Notes: a model not told the origin generated them from the letters alone. A stretch of DNA of 64,000 nt from Phyto melanocephala (GCA_941918925.1 OW799233.1:130782833-130846832); one strand, 5' to 3'. Shown: positions 43,341 to 56,699, counted from the stretch's first letter. Translations and numbers: made by a program.

Positions 43341-44450
43341 AAAAACAAGTTCTATGTTTGGCCATGTTGAATCTGAAAATATACTTCACCATTATGTACA
43401 TATGTAGGTCCGTCGTTGAGCCTAGAATTTCGACGATATCTTTGATAATGAATTTTCACATATTAACTGTAATCAACTAGTAAAGCCCTTTTATTTGATT
43501 CCCATATTGATGGGGTTAAAAAAATTCCGCCATTTTTGTCTCAGACGCCATTTTGGATTTTACACTTTGTTAATAATTGACTGTATTATCCTGACAAGCT
43601 TTTTCAATTGATACTAATGTTATAGGCTTTAAAGGTGTCAAAGCCGTGACTACTATATTTGACTCATATATATGCTATTTTTTCCAAGACGCCATCTTGG
43701 ATTTTTCTTAGTTTCTTTTCTTAGTTAACTGTATTTTTATTGTAAGCCCTTTCATTTGATATTAATACTGGCTCTTTTCGTAGTACTGAAACTGAAAAAA
43801 ATCAATTTTGTTTTGTAAATATTAGGAAAAACACCGAAGCAGTTGTATTTTGTTGACACTATCGCGGTAAGATTCAAACCTTTTTGTTAGTTTTTCTCAG
43901 AAATAATTTTTGAGATTTCGACTTAAAATTTGGTAACCCTTTTATGTTCAAAAATTATTTACAAGCTTAAAAAGTTTTATATATTAAAAAAATATATTTT
44001 TCCAAATAAATCTTGCCTTTAATTTTGTCTATAACTTTGACGGTTAGTGACCGCTCTGTCCAAAACTTATATATATTTATACAGGCATATTATATTTAGA
44101 AACAGTAACAAGAGTGCCTATAAATTATTTTAGTGCTTAAAAGTTTTTAGTTTTTGTAAGGGGAAAACTGAGGTAGTCGTGTTAATTTTATCATATCTCA
44201 GAAAGTTGTCGGAATATTTTGCTTATTTTCAATACCAATCTGCTCCCAAATTTTTTTGATATTTTAGTACTACACACGGGTCTTGGTAGTGTCAGAAGTC
44301 TTCGAAAAACTAATTTCAACAACTCTGTCAAATTCTCAAATCATAAGCTTTCCGAAATTATATTCTTTAAGATGTTGAAAGTTAATTTTGTAGAAATTTC
44401 ATACAGTAGGACAAGCCTGCATATACCCTTATACTCTGTATTCCTAAGAT
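43341..44450 (+). mobile_element. TATACCC-family element, divergent long-subfamily copy
   Basis: Starts ACAAGTTCTATGTTTGGCCA (degraded). It carries repeated CGCCATTTTGGATTTTAC, GCCATCTTGGATTTTTC and AAGCCCTTTYATTTGAT blocks and CATATCTCAGAAAGTTG. It ends TGCATATACCCTTATACTCT. The GACAGACGG and GGGGTCGG blocks are heavily eroded. An old copy. Confidence 0.6.
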
Positions 44451-46540
44451 TGAAGAATTAAGAGAAAACTGCTAATAAACATTACAAGTCTACAAATAAT
44501 AAGGTGTGAAATATGGGCTTATAGGAATTAGAAAACCACTTCTGCTAGCAATTTTAAAGGTACTAAAAACGATTTTATATAGTTATGTGCATGGAAACGA
44601 GTTTATCCATACAAAATGGCATTCGCAACTCCTTGTAAATATCAATGGTGAGACATATACTCCGAAAGTAAATATTTTTTCCCTTGATATATCTTCCGCT
44701 TCGTAAAATACTAATCGTAAATAAATTTTCTGAAGTTTATTTTTCTTATATACTTTATTGGGGCATTGATAGCTTACTTTATCTTCAGCAGCTGTTCAAT
44801 AATGCTACAAGAAATTTTTACGGAAAATTCATATTGCCATTTTTCACTTGGAATAATAATAATAATTTCAGCGTTGTTAACTTCGAAAAGGTTAAAGTGT
44901 TTTTAATTCTATATGTTTTACGAACCCGCAAGATTTTGTATTCGCAAAACATCTTGCATGAGTAAAATCATCGATTAAGAATAAATCTCTTTAAAGGTCT
45001 GTTTTTAACTATTTATTGTTTTGTTTTGTATGTCGCCCACCTTTGGAGTATAGATTTTATTTTCGTAGTTTATTTTCTTTGCCATCGTAAAATCATTGTT
45101 AGTCCCTTTGTGGGCCAAGTTAAGAAAGGCAGTTAAATGTCTTCAAAGAAACAAAACACACATACTCATACGAAAGGGGGAAAACCATGAGAATTTATGT
45201 AAATATTTTCAACTTTATTACGTTCGTACCTACAGTACTCAATGTCAAAACGAAAACATTCATAAGAAAACTCATACTATTTGAAAGTATAAAACATGTT
45301 TAGTTTCAGGGAATTGTTAACCACTATCCTCCTAACATTTCATGCCTTTCCCTTTCTACTACTTTACGGTAATCTTTGTTTTTGTTTTTTCAAGACAATT
45401 GATAGAAAATTTTAGACTACATGTTGGTATGTATGTATTGGTGTTTGTTGTCAGGTTGGTTTCACTGAGTGCGTGTAAGAGATGAGGTGTATTATTTTTA
45501 ATTCAGGAATGGATAATAATAGCCAAAGTTATGTATGTCTGCTTCGTATATTTTTTATAGTTATGTTTTTATTTTTATGTCTTTAAGAAATGAAAAGTGT
45601 AGTCTAGTGTATCGCTTAAGCAATTAAGCAAGAAATCCTCTTATATCATGTTTGCATAGTTTTAAAATGAAAGAGAAGAATTGCATTGTTTATTGTTCAT
45701 ATAATTTCATAATTTTCTCTAATTTTTCTCTAAATTGTTTTAATATATCGATAAATTAAAAAAAAAATGTATAAAAATCCCCGATGTGTTACATTTTCGA
45801 AATCTTTTTCACACGACCTTCCTAGATATATCGAAATTGTTAATATAAAATTTGTACAGCAGCTTTGTTCTGCCACACAAATTTATTTTTTTATTCTCAT
45901 ACCTTTAAACAGTACCAACTGGCCCATCTCTGTCATTTTTATTTAAACGTTAATGCCTTTAGAGGAAACTTGTAAAATACTTTGTTTTTAATTCTATACT
46001 TGTTATCATCTTTTAGTTTTTTTCTCTGCATACTTGAATAAAATTTAAACGTAAATAAACCCTATAATCGTATCCGTTTAACCAATTTTTTGTTGTTGTA
46101 TTTAACAAAGTTATGAATGGTTTTCTGGCTCCCTTTATTGCCCCAAGATATTTTAAATTTATACTAATACATATGCATATATTAAGATAACTATGTATGT
46201 GCGTAAGTTGTATTTGTATTACTATCGTAATTATTTATATTGTTGTTGTGGTTTTTATAAATATATTCTGTATTGTGTTTATACATTTAATACCTTAAAT
46301 ACGTAAAAATAAAAATTTTAAAATGTATAGATAAAAACAATAGGAAAATAAATTTAAAAATAGGTTATATAAGGGTGATAGGAGTCACTTAACTAAAATT
46401 GTCGGCACTTTAAATGTATAAATACTACAGTGAATATGTGATACATGAAACTATATTCATCGATGTCTCTGTTTCAGAAAAATTTTTATAAAAAATATCA
46501 TGTTTCATGTTTTTGTAATTTTTTTTTTGTTTTGTACTGG
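44451..46540. other. unassigned sequence
   Basis: Frames of 62-93 codons at 44219-45284 have no recognisable domains. The region resembles fly intron or intergenic sequence. No repeat ends found. Confidence 0.4.
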
Positions 46541-47316
46541 ACAGCTGTGCTGGCCTTAAGAGTAACGTGACTGACTAACTGACTGACTGATTTATTATAA
46601 CACAGCCTAAAACCTAAAAAGTTAGAGACATAAAATTTCGGCAGTGGGATCATTATCTAGATTTTTGGAAATACAAATTATAAGGGGGTAAGAAGTTTAA
46701 AATCGGCAATAAACTTAAAAATTTAAATTGAAATAATTGAAATCTACTACAAAATAAGCTGACAAGTGTCTTACTTCATTTTAAAAGACTTAAACGTATA
46801 CAAATAATATTTCGTTACTTTTTTTGGTACCTTATGTAACTTCCAAACACATAAACCAAGGTAAATTATATTAGTTATTCCGCAAAAATTATTTATTTAC
46901 ATTTCGCCGCCCTTTTTAAATCCGCATGAATAAGGGGTAAAAGTTGTCCCTCTTTTTGGTACTTAAAGGAATATAATGTTATACATTATGACATTAATTG
47001 TTTTTTATTTTCGCCTTATAGAATATGGAAAATTATCTTTAGAAAACTTTTTGGGGGACAAAATAGGTACCAAATGGAGAAATATTTAATATTCCTATTT
47101 TTTCCCTTTTCTTTCAGAAAAGTCTTATTATTATCTTATTAAAAACGTTTTATTATTTTCTTTATTTCAGGAAAAATTTATAAATCTGAATTTTCTCGTT
47201 AATTTGTAAATGATCGAAACCCCTTCTACGGGGAAACCGGATCTGACAATTTGGACCTATTTGGAAAAAAGGTGAATTTTTAAAGTTTTATGGATCTTTT
47301 TGTAACTTACAGTAGG
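46541..47316. repeat. dispersed-repeat-like sequence with (TGAC)n
   Basis: Begins GACAGCTGTGCTGGCC, then AACGTGACTGACTAACTGAC (46564-46583) and CACAGCCTAAAACC followed by GAGACATAAAATTTCGGCA. The style matches unclassified fly repeats built around TGAC tetranucleotides, but I cannot define ends. Confidence 0.35.
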
Positions 47317-47708
47317 TTTACATGATGAATTTTATGACGTCCAATTTTGGAGAATTTTGGAGAGAAGAAAGGGGGGTAGAAAAATAGACATGGTTTCTGT
47401 TTTCATGGTTTTTTTTTGACACTTCGCTTTACACTTTTTTCTCTTCTTTCTGTTACGTTTTATTTTTATATTCTCATCAACTGGACTGTGCTTTTTGACT
47501 GATAAAAAACAATATTAAACAGTAATAAGTTTTTTCGACATTCAAAATAAAGAAAATAAAAAATATTAAACATATAAATTTAATAGTCTACAATATAAAT
47601 TAGAAATTAGACGTCCAAAAAAAACCATCGTATAAATTTGAGTAGTTTTTGGTAACAACTTCAAAAGGGAATTAAAAAAATTGGACGTCATAAAACTCAT
47701 CATGTAAA
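47317..47708. mobile_element. MITE with about 27-bp terminal repeats
   Basis: Left TTTACATGATGAATTTTATG ACGTCCAATTTT; right, reverse complemented, TTTACATGATGAGTTTTATG ACGTCCAATTTT. A diverged third copy (GACGTCCAAAAAAAACCATC, from 47608) lies inside. 392 bp, no coding. Target duplication unclear. Confidence 0.7.
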
Positions 47709-49348
47709 TTGTGTGTTAGAATTTTAAAATTAGGGACTTTTGAATATGGTAAAAATGGTGACTTGAAAGTTAGTTTTTCCATTTTGATGGTATCTTTTGT
47801 ATATATGGATATAGATTTTCAAATTATAGACTATCGATGGAAATTGTAGTCAAAAACTACTGTGGGTACTTTTTTTTTGTACTCTCTATGTTAACGAAGC
47901 TGGAATTTTTAAATTAATGACTATTGATTCGAACTGAGACTGAAAATGTCAACCCAAAATTGTTTTCTGAGTTTATGAATTTAATATTTGAAAACCAAAA
48001 AAAAATTATTCTCAAATATAACGCTAAATTATTTAGTAATTAAAAAAATAACTTGAGTTATAAAATTTTGCAATACGGTTTATGGTTCGCTTGTTTGGCG
48101 CAGAACTGGGAATACTATGTGTGGCTCCGCCCACTTTTCTAACAAAAAAAAATTTATATTATCACAGAAACCTTGAATATAGGCAAAGTTTATAATTAAT
48201 CGGTTGTAATTAAAGACTAATATTTATTTGAATTTTTTATTTATATTTATTGCCAATCATTTTATTCTGGCTTAAGTTTATATTATCATTTTTAATCTTA
48301 CTAAAACATTTTTAAATTAAATTTTAGAATTATTCCTTGTTATACTTTAGAGTGCTTTTTCCTTAGGAGCAAGCGAAGAGTAGGTAGCGGCAAGAACATA
48401 AGAAATATAAAAAAGATAATTGTGAGATAAATTTTTCTCTTTTTTTCTAATGTCGAGAAAATTTACCTTGTTGCGCTCTTTTATGCAATCCAGCAAGCGG
48501 ATGAATTTTGTACTGCTTACAAAAATTAAATACAAAAATGTTTTCGATTAGAATTTAAACCAGGATGCAGCTTAATGCAAACGATTAAAAATAGCAACAA
48601 ACAGAAGTTAAAAATTTAGTTGATATTAGTTGATACTCCTTAAAGTCTTGTACGCAGAAAGACGGCTAAGGGTATACAAAAAGCTTTTTAAGTTTTTAGT
48701 TAAACATTTTCTTTTATCGATCTCAGATGTTTTATCAAACTTCCCTTAATACGAAGATATGTAAATTGTGTATCAATATCGTTATGATATTAATAAAAAA
48801 AGTTGTATAAGATGAAAACGAATATTGATTTTCGCTACACAGTGTTATTAATCTATACGAAAATTAATATATGTACACATCTAGATTGGTATGTGTGTAA
48901 GCTTTAATATCACATGTTATAAAATGGTAACTTTTTTGTTATATTCCTGTAAACCTTAAATATTCTTTTATGAGATTTTAAAACAATACATAAATGGTCT
49001 CTCCAATGAACAAATTTTTCTTATTGAATTTAAATTGGTAAGAAATTCCTGAAAACCCGAAAAATTACTTAAATCTTTAGTTAATTTTCCACATGCTGAG
49101 CTGTAAAAGAAATTATTTTTTTTCATATAAATGTAGTTTTTATAATCACCAAAATCACCAAAATAGGTTTATGTATATTAATTTTGTCATGTCTATGGTA
49201 TAAATTTAGAAACTTTTATAGGAAACCATTAATCCCTTATTTTTAAATTTTGTAATAAATTAAAAACTGTAAGGAAAATGTAATAAAACTGAATCTTTTT
49301 AAATTTTATATGGATTGACACTTAAGTCAAATTTATTACAATTTTAGT
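47709..49348. other. AT-rich sequence, unassigned
   Basis: Holds one GTGTGGCTCCGCCCACTTTT box (48120-48139), like those of the Helitron-like units, without context. Otherwise nothing recognised. Confidence 0.35.
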
Positions 49349-49998
49349 TGTAAGAGTGCTATATTCGGCCGTGCCGAATCTGATAATACCCTTCACCATC
49401 ATGTACATAGGTATAATCCCGCAACGTAGGTTTACCTATATTTTTATTTCTATATGCCATTTTTCTTTATTATTTCCGACGCCATGCTTAATTTTGAATT
49501 TTTGCGTTGTGAACTGTATTCTACTATTCAAGCCCTTTCATTTCATATCCATATTGATGGAGTTAAAAATTTGTTCCGCCATTTTGTTTTAGACGCTATC
49601 TTGAATTAAACATTTATTTACATTAATTTACTGTATTCTATTGGTCAAGCCTTTTCATTTTATACCAATATTGAGGTGGGTTCAAGAAGTTACATTTTAA
49701 AATATCAGATTTGACCCATATATAAATTAATTGTCCGCCATTTTTTAGTGGCGGTCAACATGCATTTTAATTTTTTATAGTGCTTAAATTGCGCTAGTCA
49801 AGTCCTCTTATATGATACCAATATTGACTCTCTCCGTTATCTAGAAGCTGAAAAAATTGATTTTCGTTTGTAAATTTTTGGAATATATATTTTTCAACAA
49901 AATGTTTGCCTATAACCTTATCGATTAGAGCACGCTTTATTCAACTTTTTTAGGAATATCTCTAGACGCATATTATATCTACAAATAGTATCAAAGTT
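49349..49998 (+). mobile_element. TATACCC-family element, 3'-truncated long-subfamily copy
   Basis: Starts GTAAGAGTGCTATATTCGG with the GGCCGTGCC hairpin, then ATAATACCCTTCACCATC, as in copy C. It contains GCCATTTTGTTTTAGACGC and GCATATTATATCTACAAATA. It stops abruptly at about 49998, where Helitron-like sequence begins. Confidence 0.7.
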
Positions 49999-50386
49999 AT
50001 CTGCCCACTTTTCTAATCACGAAATTGTATAATCATGAGAGTTCAATATGTGTGTGCAACGTTACAGAAAAATCGGTGAAGTTCAAGTATATGAAAATGA
50101 TAACTTTTTTTATGGGCGCGGCACTGCCCACTTTTATAACCACGAAATTGTATAATCATGAGAGTTCAATATGTGTGCAAAGTTTCAGAAAAATCGGGCA
50201 AGTGAAAGTGGCTAAAAATTATAACTAATTTTTTATGGGCGTACCCCGCCCACTTTTTACCACCCTTAAACATTTCCTGGAATGTGTGAAACAACTTGCC
50301 AAAGTTTGACTCTGATCGGATTTACAGTTTCGGAGTCTATAGCTAACACACACACAAACAGACAGATTTTCACTTTTATATATATA
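49999..50386 (-). mobile_element. Helitron-like element, truncated copy 3
   Basis: Minus-strand 5' part of the family at 29791. Its 5' TATATATATAAAAGTG edge is at 50386, followed by GTTAGCTATAGACTCCGAAA, then about 2.5 units. Its own CTAG end is missing on the left, where it abuts the truncated TATACCC copy. Confidence 0.6.
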
Positions 50387-51261
50387 CTAGTCAATCCCGG
50401 CGCGCGTTGCTACGCCCCTTAATGAATTTGAAAGGCATCTGAATTTTAATTGAATATCAAGTGCAAAAACCTAAATATTATAATTTTTTTATGGGCGTGG
50501 CATTGCCCACTTTTTTAATCGCGAAATTGTAAAGTCATAACAGCTCAATATGTGTGCAAAGTTTCAGAAGAATCGGACCAGTGCAAGTACCTCAAAATTA
50601 TAATTGTTTTTATGGGCGTGGCCCTGCCCACTTTTCTTTTCACGAAATTGTAAAGTCATAATAGCTCAATATGTGTGCAAAGTTTCAGTATAATCGGTCC
50701 AGTGCAAGTACCTCAAAATGATACCTGTTTTTTATGGACGTGGCACTGCCCACTTTTTTAATTACGAAATTATTTAGTCATGGCAGCTCGATATGTGTAC
50801 AAAGTTTCAGAAAATTCGGTCCAGTGCAAGTAGCTAAAACTGATAACTAATTTTTTGTGGGCGTGGCCCCGCCCACTTTTTAATCACAAAATTATAAAGT
50901 CATGACAGCTAAATATGTGTGCAAAGTTTCAGAAAAATCGGTCCAGTGCAAGTACCTCAAAATTTAAATTTTTTTAGGGGCGTGGCCCCGCCCACTTTTC
51001 TTATCACAAAATTTTTTAGTCATGACAGCTCGATATGTGTGCAAAGTTTCAGAAAAATCGGTCAAGTGCAAGTAGCTAAAACTGGTAACTAATTTTTTAT
51101 GGGCGTGGCCCCGCCCACTTTTTTTCTCCCATAAACACTCCCTGGTATGTGTACAACAACTTACCAAAGTTTGAGCCCGATCGGTTTTACAGTTTCGGAG
51201 TCTATAGTTAACACACACACACACACACACACAGAGTTTCACTTTTATATATATAGATAGA
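50387..51261 (-). mobile_element. Helitron-like element with six units, copy 4
   Basis: On the minus strand the 5' end is TATCTATATATATAAAAGTG (51261) with an AC microsatellite (51214-51231). The 3' end is GCGTAGCAACGCGCGCCGGG ATTGA CTAG (50390-50387). Six unit boxes TGGGCGTGGC or variants start near 50491, 50612, 50734, 50857, 50976 and 51099. The CTAG end directly joins the 5' end of copy 3 (head to tail). Confidence 0.65.
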
Positions 51262-51350
51262 TGTAGATAGATCTTCCTTTCAAAAATAAAGCAAAAAGTA
51301 CACTATGGTACATATCAATAACATAACAACTGACATGTTCAGATATAAAT

Positions 51351-51745
51351 GACGGCATTGTGTAGTGGTTAAAGTGCTTGCCTTCAACACCAAGCACTCT
51401 AGGTTTAATCCCCGGCAGAGGATGAAAAAGTTTTCACCAAGATTTTTCGAATTTTAATATTAAATGGCTTTTTATCCACCTTTTAGACAATTCATCTAAA
51501 GAAGCTCCCTGAGCTCCCTGAGCTCCCCTCACCATCCTTCTTAAAAGAGATTAACCTCATGACAAAAGTTCTGGCAGCCGCCAGCCCCTGAGAAAAAGGT
51601 AAAAAAGAAAGATTTGCAAGGTTTCCCACCACCAAATACACGAAGGGCATTGTCTAGGCAATGATAGGTTAAAGTCCAATTATCCTAGACCTGTTACAGC
51701 AGACCAATCGCGCTAAAAAAACTCCGAAAAATCGTGTAATTTGGA
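51351..51745 (+). mobile_element. tRNA-derived SINE, second family
   Basis: The tRNA-like head has A box TGTAGTGGTTA (51361-51371) and B box GGTTTAATCCC (51412-51422) and resembles a D-arm/T-arm pair without a clean cloverleaf. The body has a duplicated GAGCTCCCT motif near 51506-51530 and continues to about 51745. No poly-A or tetranucleotide tail or target duplication is evident, so the 3' limit is approximate. Unrelated in its body to the (CCTA)n SINE. Confidence 0.65.
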
Positions 51746-54709
51746 GATGCTTTATGGAAGCCGCCAAAAAGCGAAATAGAAAAAAATATTCAGATTCTAT
51801 CATATTGATGAAATTTTTATTAACAATTTTTTATTAATACTTTCACATGATACTAAAAATATATTTGCTAGAATTAATAAAGGGAACTCCTGGTAACCCA
51901 AAATATCTATCTTAAACAAGGAAATTTACATAAAAATTTAAGACCGTCATACAATTGTAATTTCAATCAGCTCAAATATTGTTTTGGTAAACACGTTTCG
52001 ATTGCGATAATAAAGAAGCGAGATATTGTGTTTCGATTAGTTTTTCATAACAATTGCTATTCGCCGACGCTGGTGTAACAGCAAACCAAATATAAGTGCT
52101 TCATAAAAACAAGATTTGATTGGAGTTTAACCAATTGAATACTAAATGCCACGAAAAAAAATAAGAAATCAAAATTATTTATAAAAATGTTTTTCATAAA
52201 AAAATCAATAAAAACTCTACAACAATGTTATATTTTAAATAAAAATATATTTTTATGTAATTTATATGCCCTTTTTTTATCACTTATTAACATGTAGGTA
52301 CAACGTAATTTTATTCATAAATTGTTAAATTGTCAATAACAAAAGTATCGTAATTTTAAATTGTTGACGATGATGGAGGGATAAAATAAATGAAAAAGAA
52401 AAACTATTTCATAAAATAACACACTCACACATGAAAAATGGGTAAAATGTTGTAAAAGAGTTCATAACAATTTGTTTCAGGCCATTATCGTTATCCTGTG
52501 ATAAGACAACAACAGCAGCAGCGAGAAATATTTAAACAAGCTTAAAGTCTCCTCTATAAACTGTAAATGTATCATGCCCAGACTGTGTTCGTAACTTTGT
52601 ATGCGAGTGAGTGTGTGTGTGTCTGTGTGTATGTAAATAACTGTTATTCAACCCTTTCAATGGTAGTATAGTGTAGATTTCCTGTGTGTTATTTTCTGCT
52701 CGTTTTTATTTCTCTTTTTACGCTTTAATATTTTACCGTGTAAACATCAATACATGCCAGGAAATGAATGTGATGTATATTAAATATATGTATGTTTACT
52801 TGCGTTTGTATAGTTATGTGTGTAATGGTTGTGGCAACAACAAAATTTTATGCTACACCGGGGACAAAGATTTCAATTCTTGCTTTTATTTACACTTTTC
52901 TTTGACTTTGTGACATCGAACTAACACAAACACTGATTTAGGTTTATCACTTTTTAAAATTGAAATTAGGTTCACAGGCAGCTAAAATGTATTAAACATA
53001 AAAGCATTACAACAGAAATCATTAAGATAATAAATCGAAAATAAACAACGACTTTAACGCTACTCTCTTACAGTACACATTTTGATAATAATGAAGCAAA
53101 AACTCTACCGAACCAACAAAATGTATCGGTAAATTGTTGGAAATTAAATCCAAACATATAAAATTGTGAGCAAAATTTACTGTAGTGTGTGTATTATGTG
53201 ACTGCTTAGTAAAGTATTTCTTTGAGAATAAAAATTTAATAAGACAAGATAATAGGTTCGTGATAACATTGTTGGTTCCTAATCTTTCAACAATAATAAC
53301 AATAATAACATTGTTAAGTGAATGGGCTTAATTTATGCAAAAACGAAAAAAAAATTCGCAAAATTGCTTTTAAATTAAGAGAATAATTTCATTATGCAAA
53401 TTCTTGTGAGAGCAATACCTTTGTGTTGTAAAGAGCGTGTAATGCTTTTGAAAGGCAAAGAATGACGAAAATCTACTTAAATAATTGAATTTTATTGTTT
53501 GCTTCAATACTACAAAACGATTTAAAATAAAAATAGAAAAAAGTTTATAGCCTCAAATCTGAGATTTATCAATTTTTGTTTCTCCATAGGAGTTTTGTAA
53601 GATTTTTTTATTAAAGGAATTACCAGATTTCTCAGAAATAACACAAGAAAAGAAAATTTAACTTTTTGTAATTTTTGACTTCTTGGAGTTCGTTGATTTC
53701 AAATCTATTCTGCATTTTTTAAGAAACAGGTACTAGTTGTATTTCTGTCAAAATTTCAAAAAATACTATCTTTACTCTTCATTAAGCGATTTTCAAAATC
53801 GTTGGTTTTTTTAGAGATCCCAGCAAAAACTAGATAATGACTTGCTATTAAAAATCATCATTCTTTTCAATGACTGTGTCATACCGTAAATCTTATCAAA
53901 AATGGTTTTGATAATGATTGGATTTATGATGTGATATATCAGTACTTATTTCTCAAACATTTGCTTATAATTTTGTCATTAAAATAAGTTTTTGTAATTC
54001 ACATTTTGTTTAGCACACTTAAATTACAAGTAATAATATTTTCGACAATGATGGTTGAACAGTTTAGCTTAATTCTGTCCTATGAATTGTAACCGGATAT
54101 TTGAGTAAGACGTATCGCAGAATAAACAAACCGAATTTTCATCCTCCAAAGTTCTGTAAGTTCATACAACTAACAGCTTATTTAATGTTTGAAAAAATAC
54201 TACTACTTATTTATGTTCCTATTTGCAAGCGGGCGTGGTAAGTAATTCACTCTAATGACATTTCCATATTAAAATAATGGGCTTAGGTGCGAAATTGTAA
54301 GTAGTTCAAAACAATATCTTAATACAATAAACTTATTATTTTGCCACGAGAGTTTTTACTAGGATATAATCAAGACGAATTCATACAGGTGAAACTGCCG
54401 GCTCAGCTGATTGGGAGGCATCAAGGCAAATTAATAAGGGTATATACAACGGCGAATTGATACAGCAAGGCAAATTTTAAGGGAACATTTTTTATTACAG
54501 CCAATTCGTATAACAGGGATGGAAAACTTATTGTTATATATTTAATTTAATAAAATCTTACTAAAAAAAAGAATATATATTTGCGAAACACATTATAAAT
54601 GGTGCAAAAACAACAAATATACATAAATTTTATATATTTATTATCGAAAAAGTACATCTAAGTTTATTTCTTAATATTGAAACCAAAAAATTTATTAATC
54701 TCTGCTTTA
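51746..54709. other. unassigned, intron-like sequence
   Basis: No coding exon or repeat end recognised. CCCAGCAAAAACTAGATAAT at 53820 could be a MITE edge. GT-rich and AACAACAGCAGCAGC tracts (52507-52521, 52610-52634) are typical of fly introns. The 75-codon frame 52686-52913 has no recognisable domain. Confidence 0.35.
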
Positions 54710-54835
54710 ATATATGAAATCAAGACGAAACAGACGCACGTATGGACAGATGGACGAATATATATCCGGATCATCTTTAATTAAAACCAGGACTAAGAAA
54801 GTACATACATATATGGGGCTTTAAATAGAAATGCA
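54710..54835 (+). mobile_element. TATACCC-family fragment
   Basis: Contains ATGGACAGATGGACGAATAT and later TACATATATGGGGCTTTAAA, corresponding to the ACAGACGG and TATGGGGTC blocks of copy D. Ends not identifiable. Confidence 0.4.
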
Positions 54836-55015
54836 CTTTTTTTTTGTGTTCCGTATAAAAACATACGGTCTTTCCAGAATCGTATTCATGCAGGACCTTA
54901 TTATTCTTCGTGAAATTATTCCAGCAACACATTTTGTATGCATAATATCTGCTCTCAAATAGGTCAGTGATAAGAAAAGAAATTAATGTTTTATTTGTTT
55001 ATAATACACATTTAG

Positions 55016-55402
55016 GGGGGATATCGAAGCAGACCTCCACTATCACGGGTCCCTTTTCGACCCCTTCGCTCCTCAGTGATTTCCTGGCCACCGATCAGTA
55101 AACCCTCAATCACTGAGCCCCGCGCCACAACCGGCGTTTGTTCTGGACTAGGAAAACGATTTCACACTGCCGACTGGTGATTGTCGACAATCCTCATCGC
55201 ACAGTTCTTTGTAATCGCCAACATCTCTCTCAGACAAAGGTCCACCATCGCACTCACACTTAATGTGTGCTTACCTGTGATCCTTAATCTTCCGCTCGCC
55301 AACGCCGGACACTCGCAAACTACATGCGCTGCCGTTTCGGCATCCTCCAGGCACATTCTACAAATATCATCATCCACGATCTGCATCCTTTTATTTGTTT
55401 AA
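55016..55402 (-). pseudogene. non-LTR retrotransposon C-terminal remnant
   Basis: On the minus strand (55386-55162) the reading DDDICRMCLEDAETAAHVVC with ECPALASGRLR is the C-x2-C...H...C motif found after the reverse transcriptase in Jockey/R1/LOA-type LINEs. The codons after it (HTLSVSAMVDLCLREMLAI) are also like such C-termini. The following 150 bases (55162-55016), G/C-richer, are probably 3' UTR. Everything upstream (endonuclease, reverse transcriptase) is absent: a 5'-truncated insertion. Confidence 0.7.
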
Positions 55403-55557
55403 GTTTTTTTTTCTTTGTGGTTGTGAGATATTTTCTTTTTCACGGCATACCCAGTGAGGAGGGATGGCAACCTGTGAGATATGCTTTATAGCGATAGTCG
55501 GCAACCTTGATGGTCACTAATCACTATATCAGAGACTCTATTATTTTTACACATCTA

Positions 55558-56450
55558 CTGGCTGGCCCAAAATTACCGAAGGGGTTTGAATATCTTACAA
55601 CTTTTTTATTATAATTTTTCTTTTCTTTTCAGTCTTTTGTAAACAAGACTTGGGGAATTTAAAATGGAGCAGTACTCAATTGAACAACGTGCAAAAATTG
55701 TTGAGCTTTATTTTTCAAATCAACGATCCATTGTTTTGACTCAGCGTGTATATCGTCGTTATCTTAATGTGCGGGTTGGACCCTCAGAGTCAACAATATA
55801 CCGTCTGGATGCAAATTTTCGACAAGAAGGGCCAGTAAGTAACCTTCTAAGTGTACGGTTTGGTGCGATGTTTAAACGGAAAGCATAACTGGTCCTTATT
55901 TTTTTGAAAATTAATACGGGGTCGCCGTTTCCGTCAATGGGTTCAGATATCGGACAGTGTTAGAAAATTTGTTAACGCCAGCCGTGGAAAACTATCCGCA
56001 AGTATGGTTCCAACAAGATGGAGCCACAGCGCACACTGCAAGGGACACAATAGCTTTCTTATGGGCATCTTTGGTGAACGAATTATTTCGTGTACCAGTG
56101 ATTTTAATCGGCCTCCGCGTTCACCGGATTTAACTGCTCCAGACTTTTTTCTTTGGGGTTATTTTAAATGAAAAGTCTACATTAATAAGCCTAGAATCAT
56201 CCAGTAATTAAAAAGCAAAATACGCGACGAAATAAACCACATAGCACCTGAAGTTTTGCGAAAGGTTATGGAAAATGTGTTGAAAAGAGCAAGAATTTGC
56301 GAAGCAGAAAGTGGCCACCAGTTGCGAGATATTATTTTTCATAACTGAACTAAAAATATTCCCCATTTATATATGGGGAATATGAATAATTATTTCTTAA
56401 ATAAAAAGATATAACGAATTCAAGACCTTCGTTAATTTTGGGCCACTCTG
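55558..56450 (+). mobile_element. DD41D-type mariner with distinct terminal repeats
   Basis: Left CTGGCTGGCCCAAAATTACC GAAGG, right (reverse complement) CAGAGTGGCCCAAAATTAAC GAAGG, each next to TA (55556-55557, 56451-56452). 893 bp. The terminal repeat differs from that of the 13928/19621 elements, so this is a separate lineage. Confidence 0.8.
55664..56348 (+). pseudogene. DD41D-type transposase pseudogene
   Basis: The ATG at 55664 opens MEQYSIEQRAKIVELYF, a first helix-turn-helix, and SESTIYRLDANFRQEGPVSN. A deletion then removes the second helix-turn-helix and the first D. The frame resumes as VRFGAMFK / TVWCDV. A +1 frame continues with SITGPYFFEN, VENYPQVWFQQDGATAHTA (second D) and, after a further shift, FNRPPRSPDLTAPDFFLWGY (third D, about 41 residues away). 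Stops follow in YFK* and IQ*. The C-terminus SGHQLRDIIFHN ends at 56348. Dead. Confidence 0.8.
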
Positions 56451-56699
56451 TACAAGGAAAAAAGTCTCATAACAAAACCATGATAGTATTTTCGAGATAA
56501 CACATGGTCTGCAAAGTTTATTATACAAAACACCGTTTTCAAGGTAACTGTTTGCGACGTAGCGCTTTTGTCTTGAAAGTAAATGTTTCAGCCACTTATG
56601 ATTTTGAGGAATAAATTAAATAACATTGACCAGTAAAATAAGGAGTTAAATAATGAAGAAAATATTTGCTAATTTACTGAAAAAAGGATTGCGAAAGTA

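Noticed and set aside
50000..51240. Regularly spaced repeats that could suggest a CRISPR array
   Set aside because: The whole 120-bp unit is repeated, not short repeats with unique spacers, and the sequence is clearly from an insect genome.
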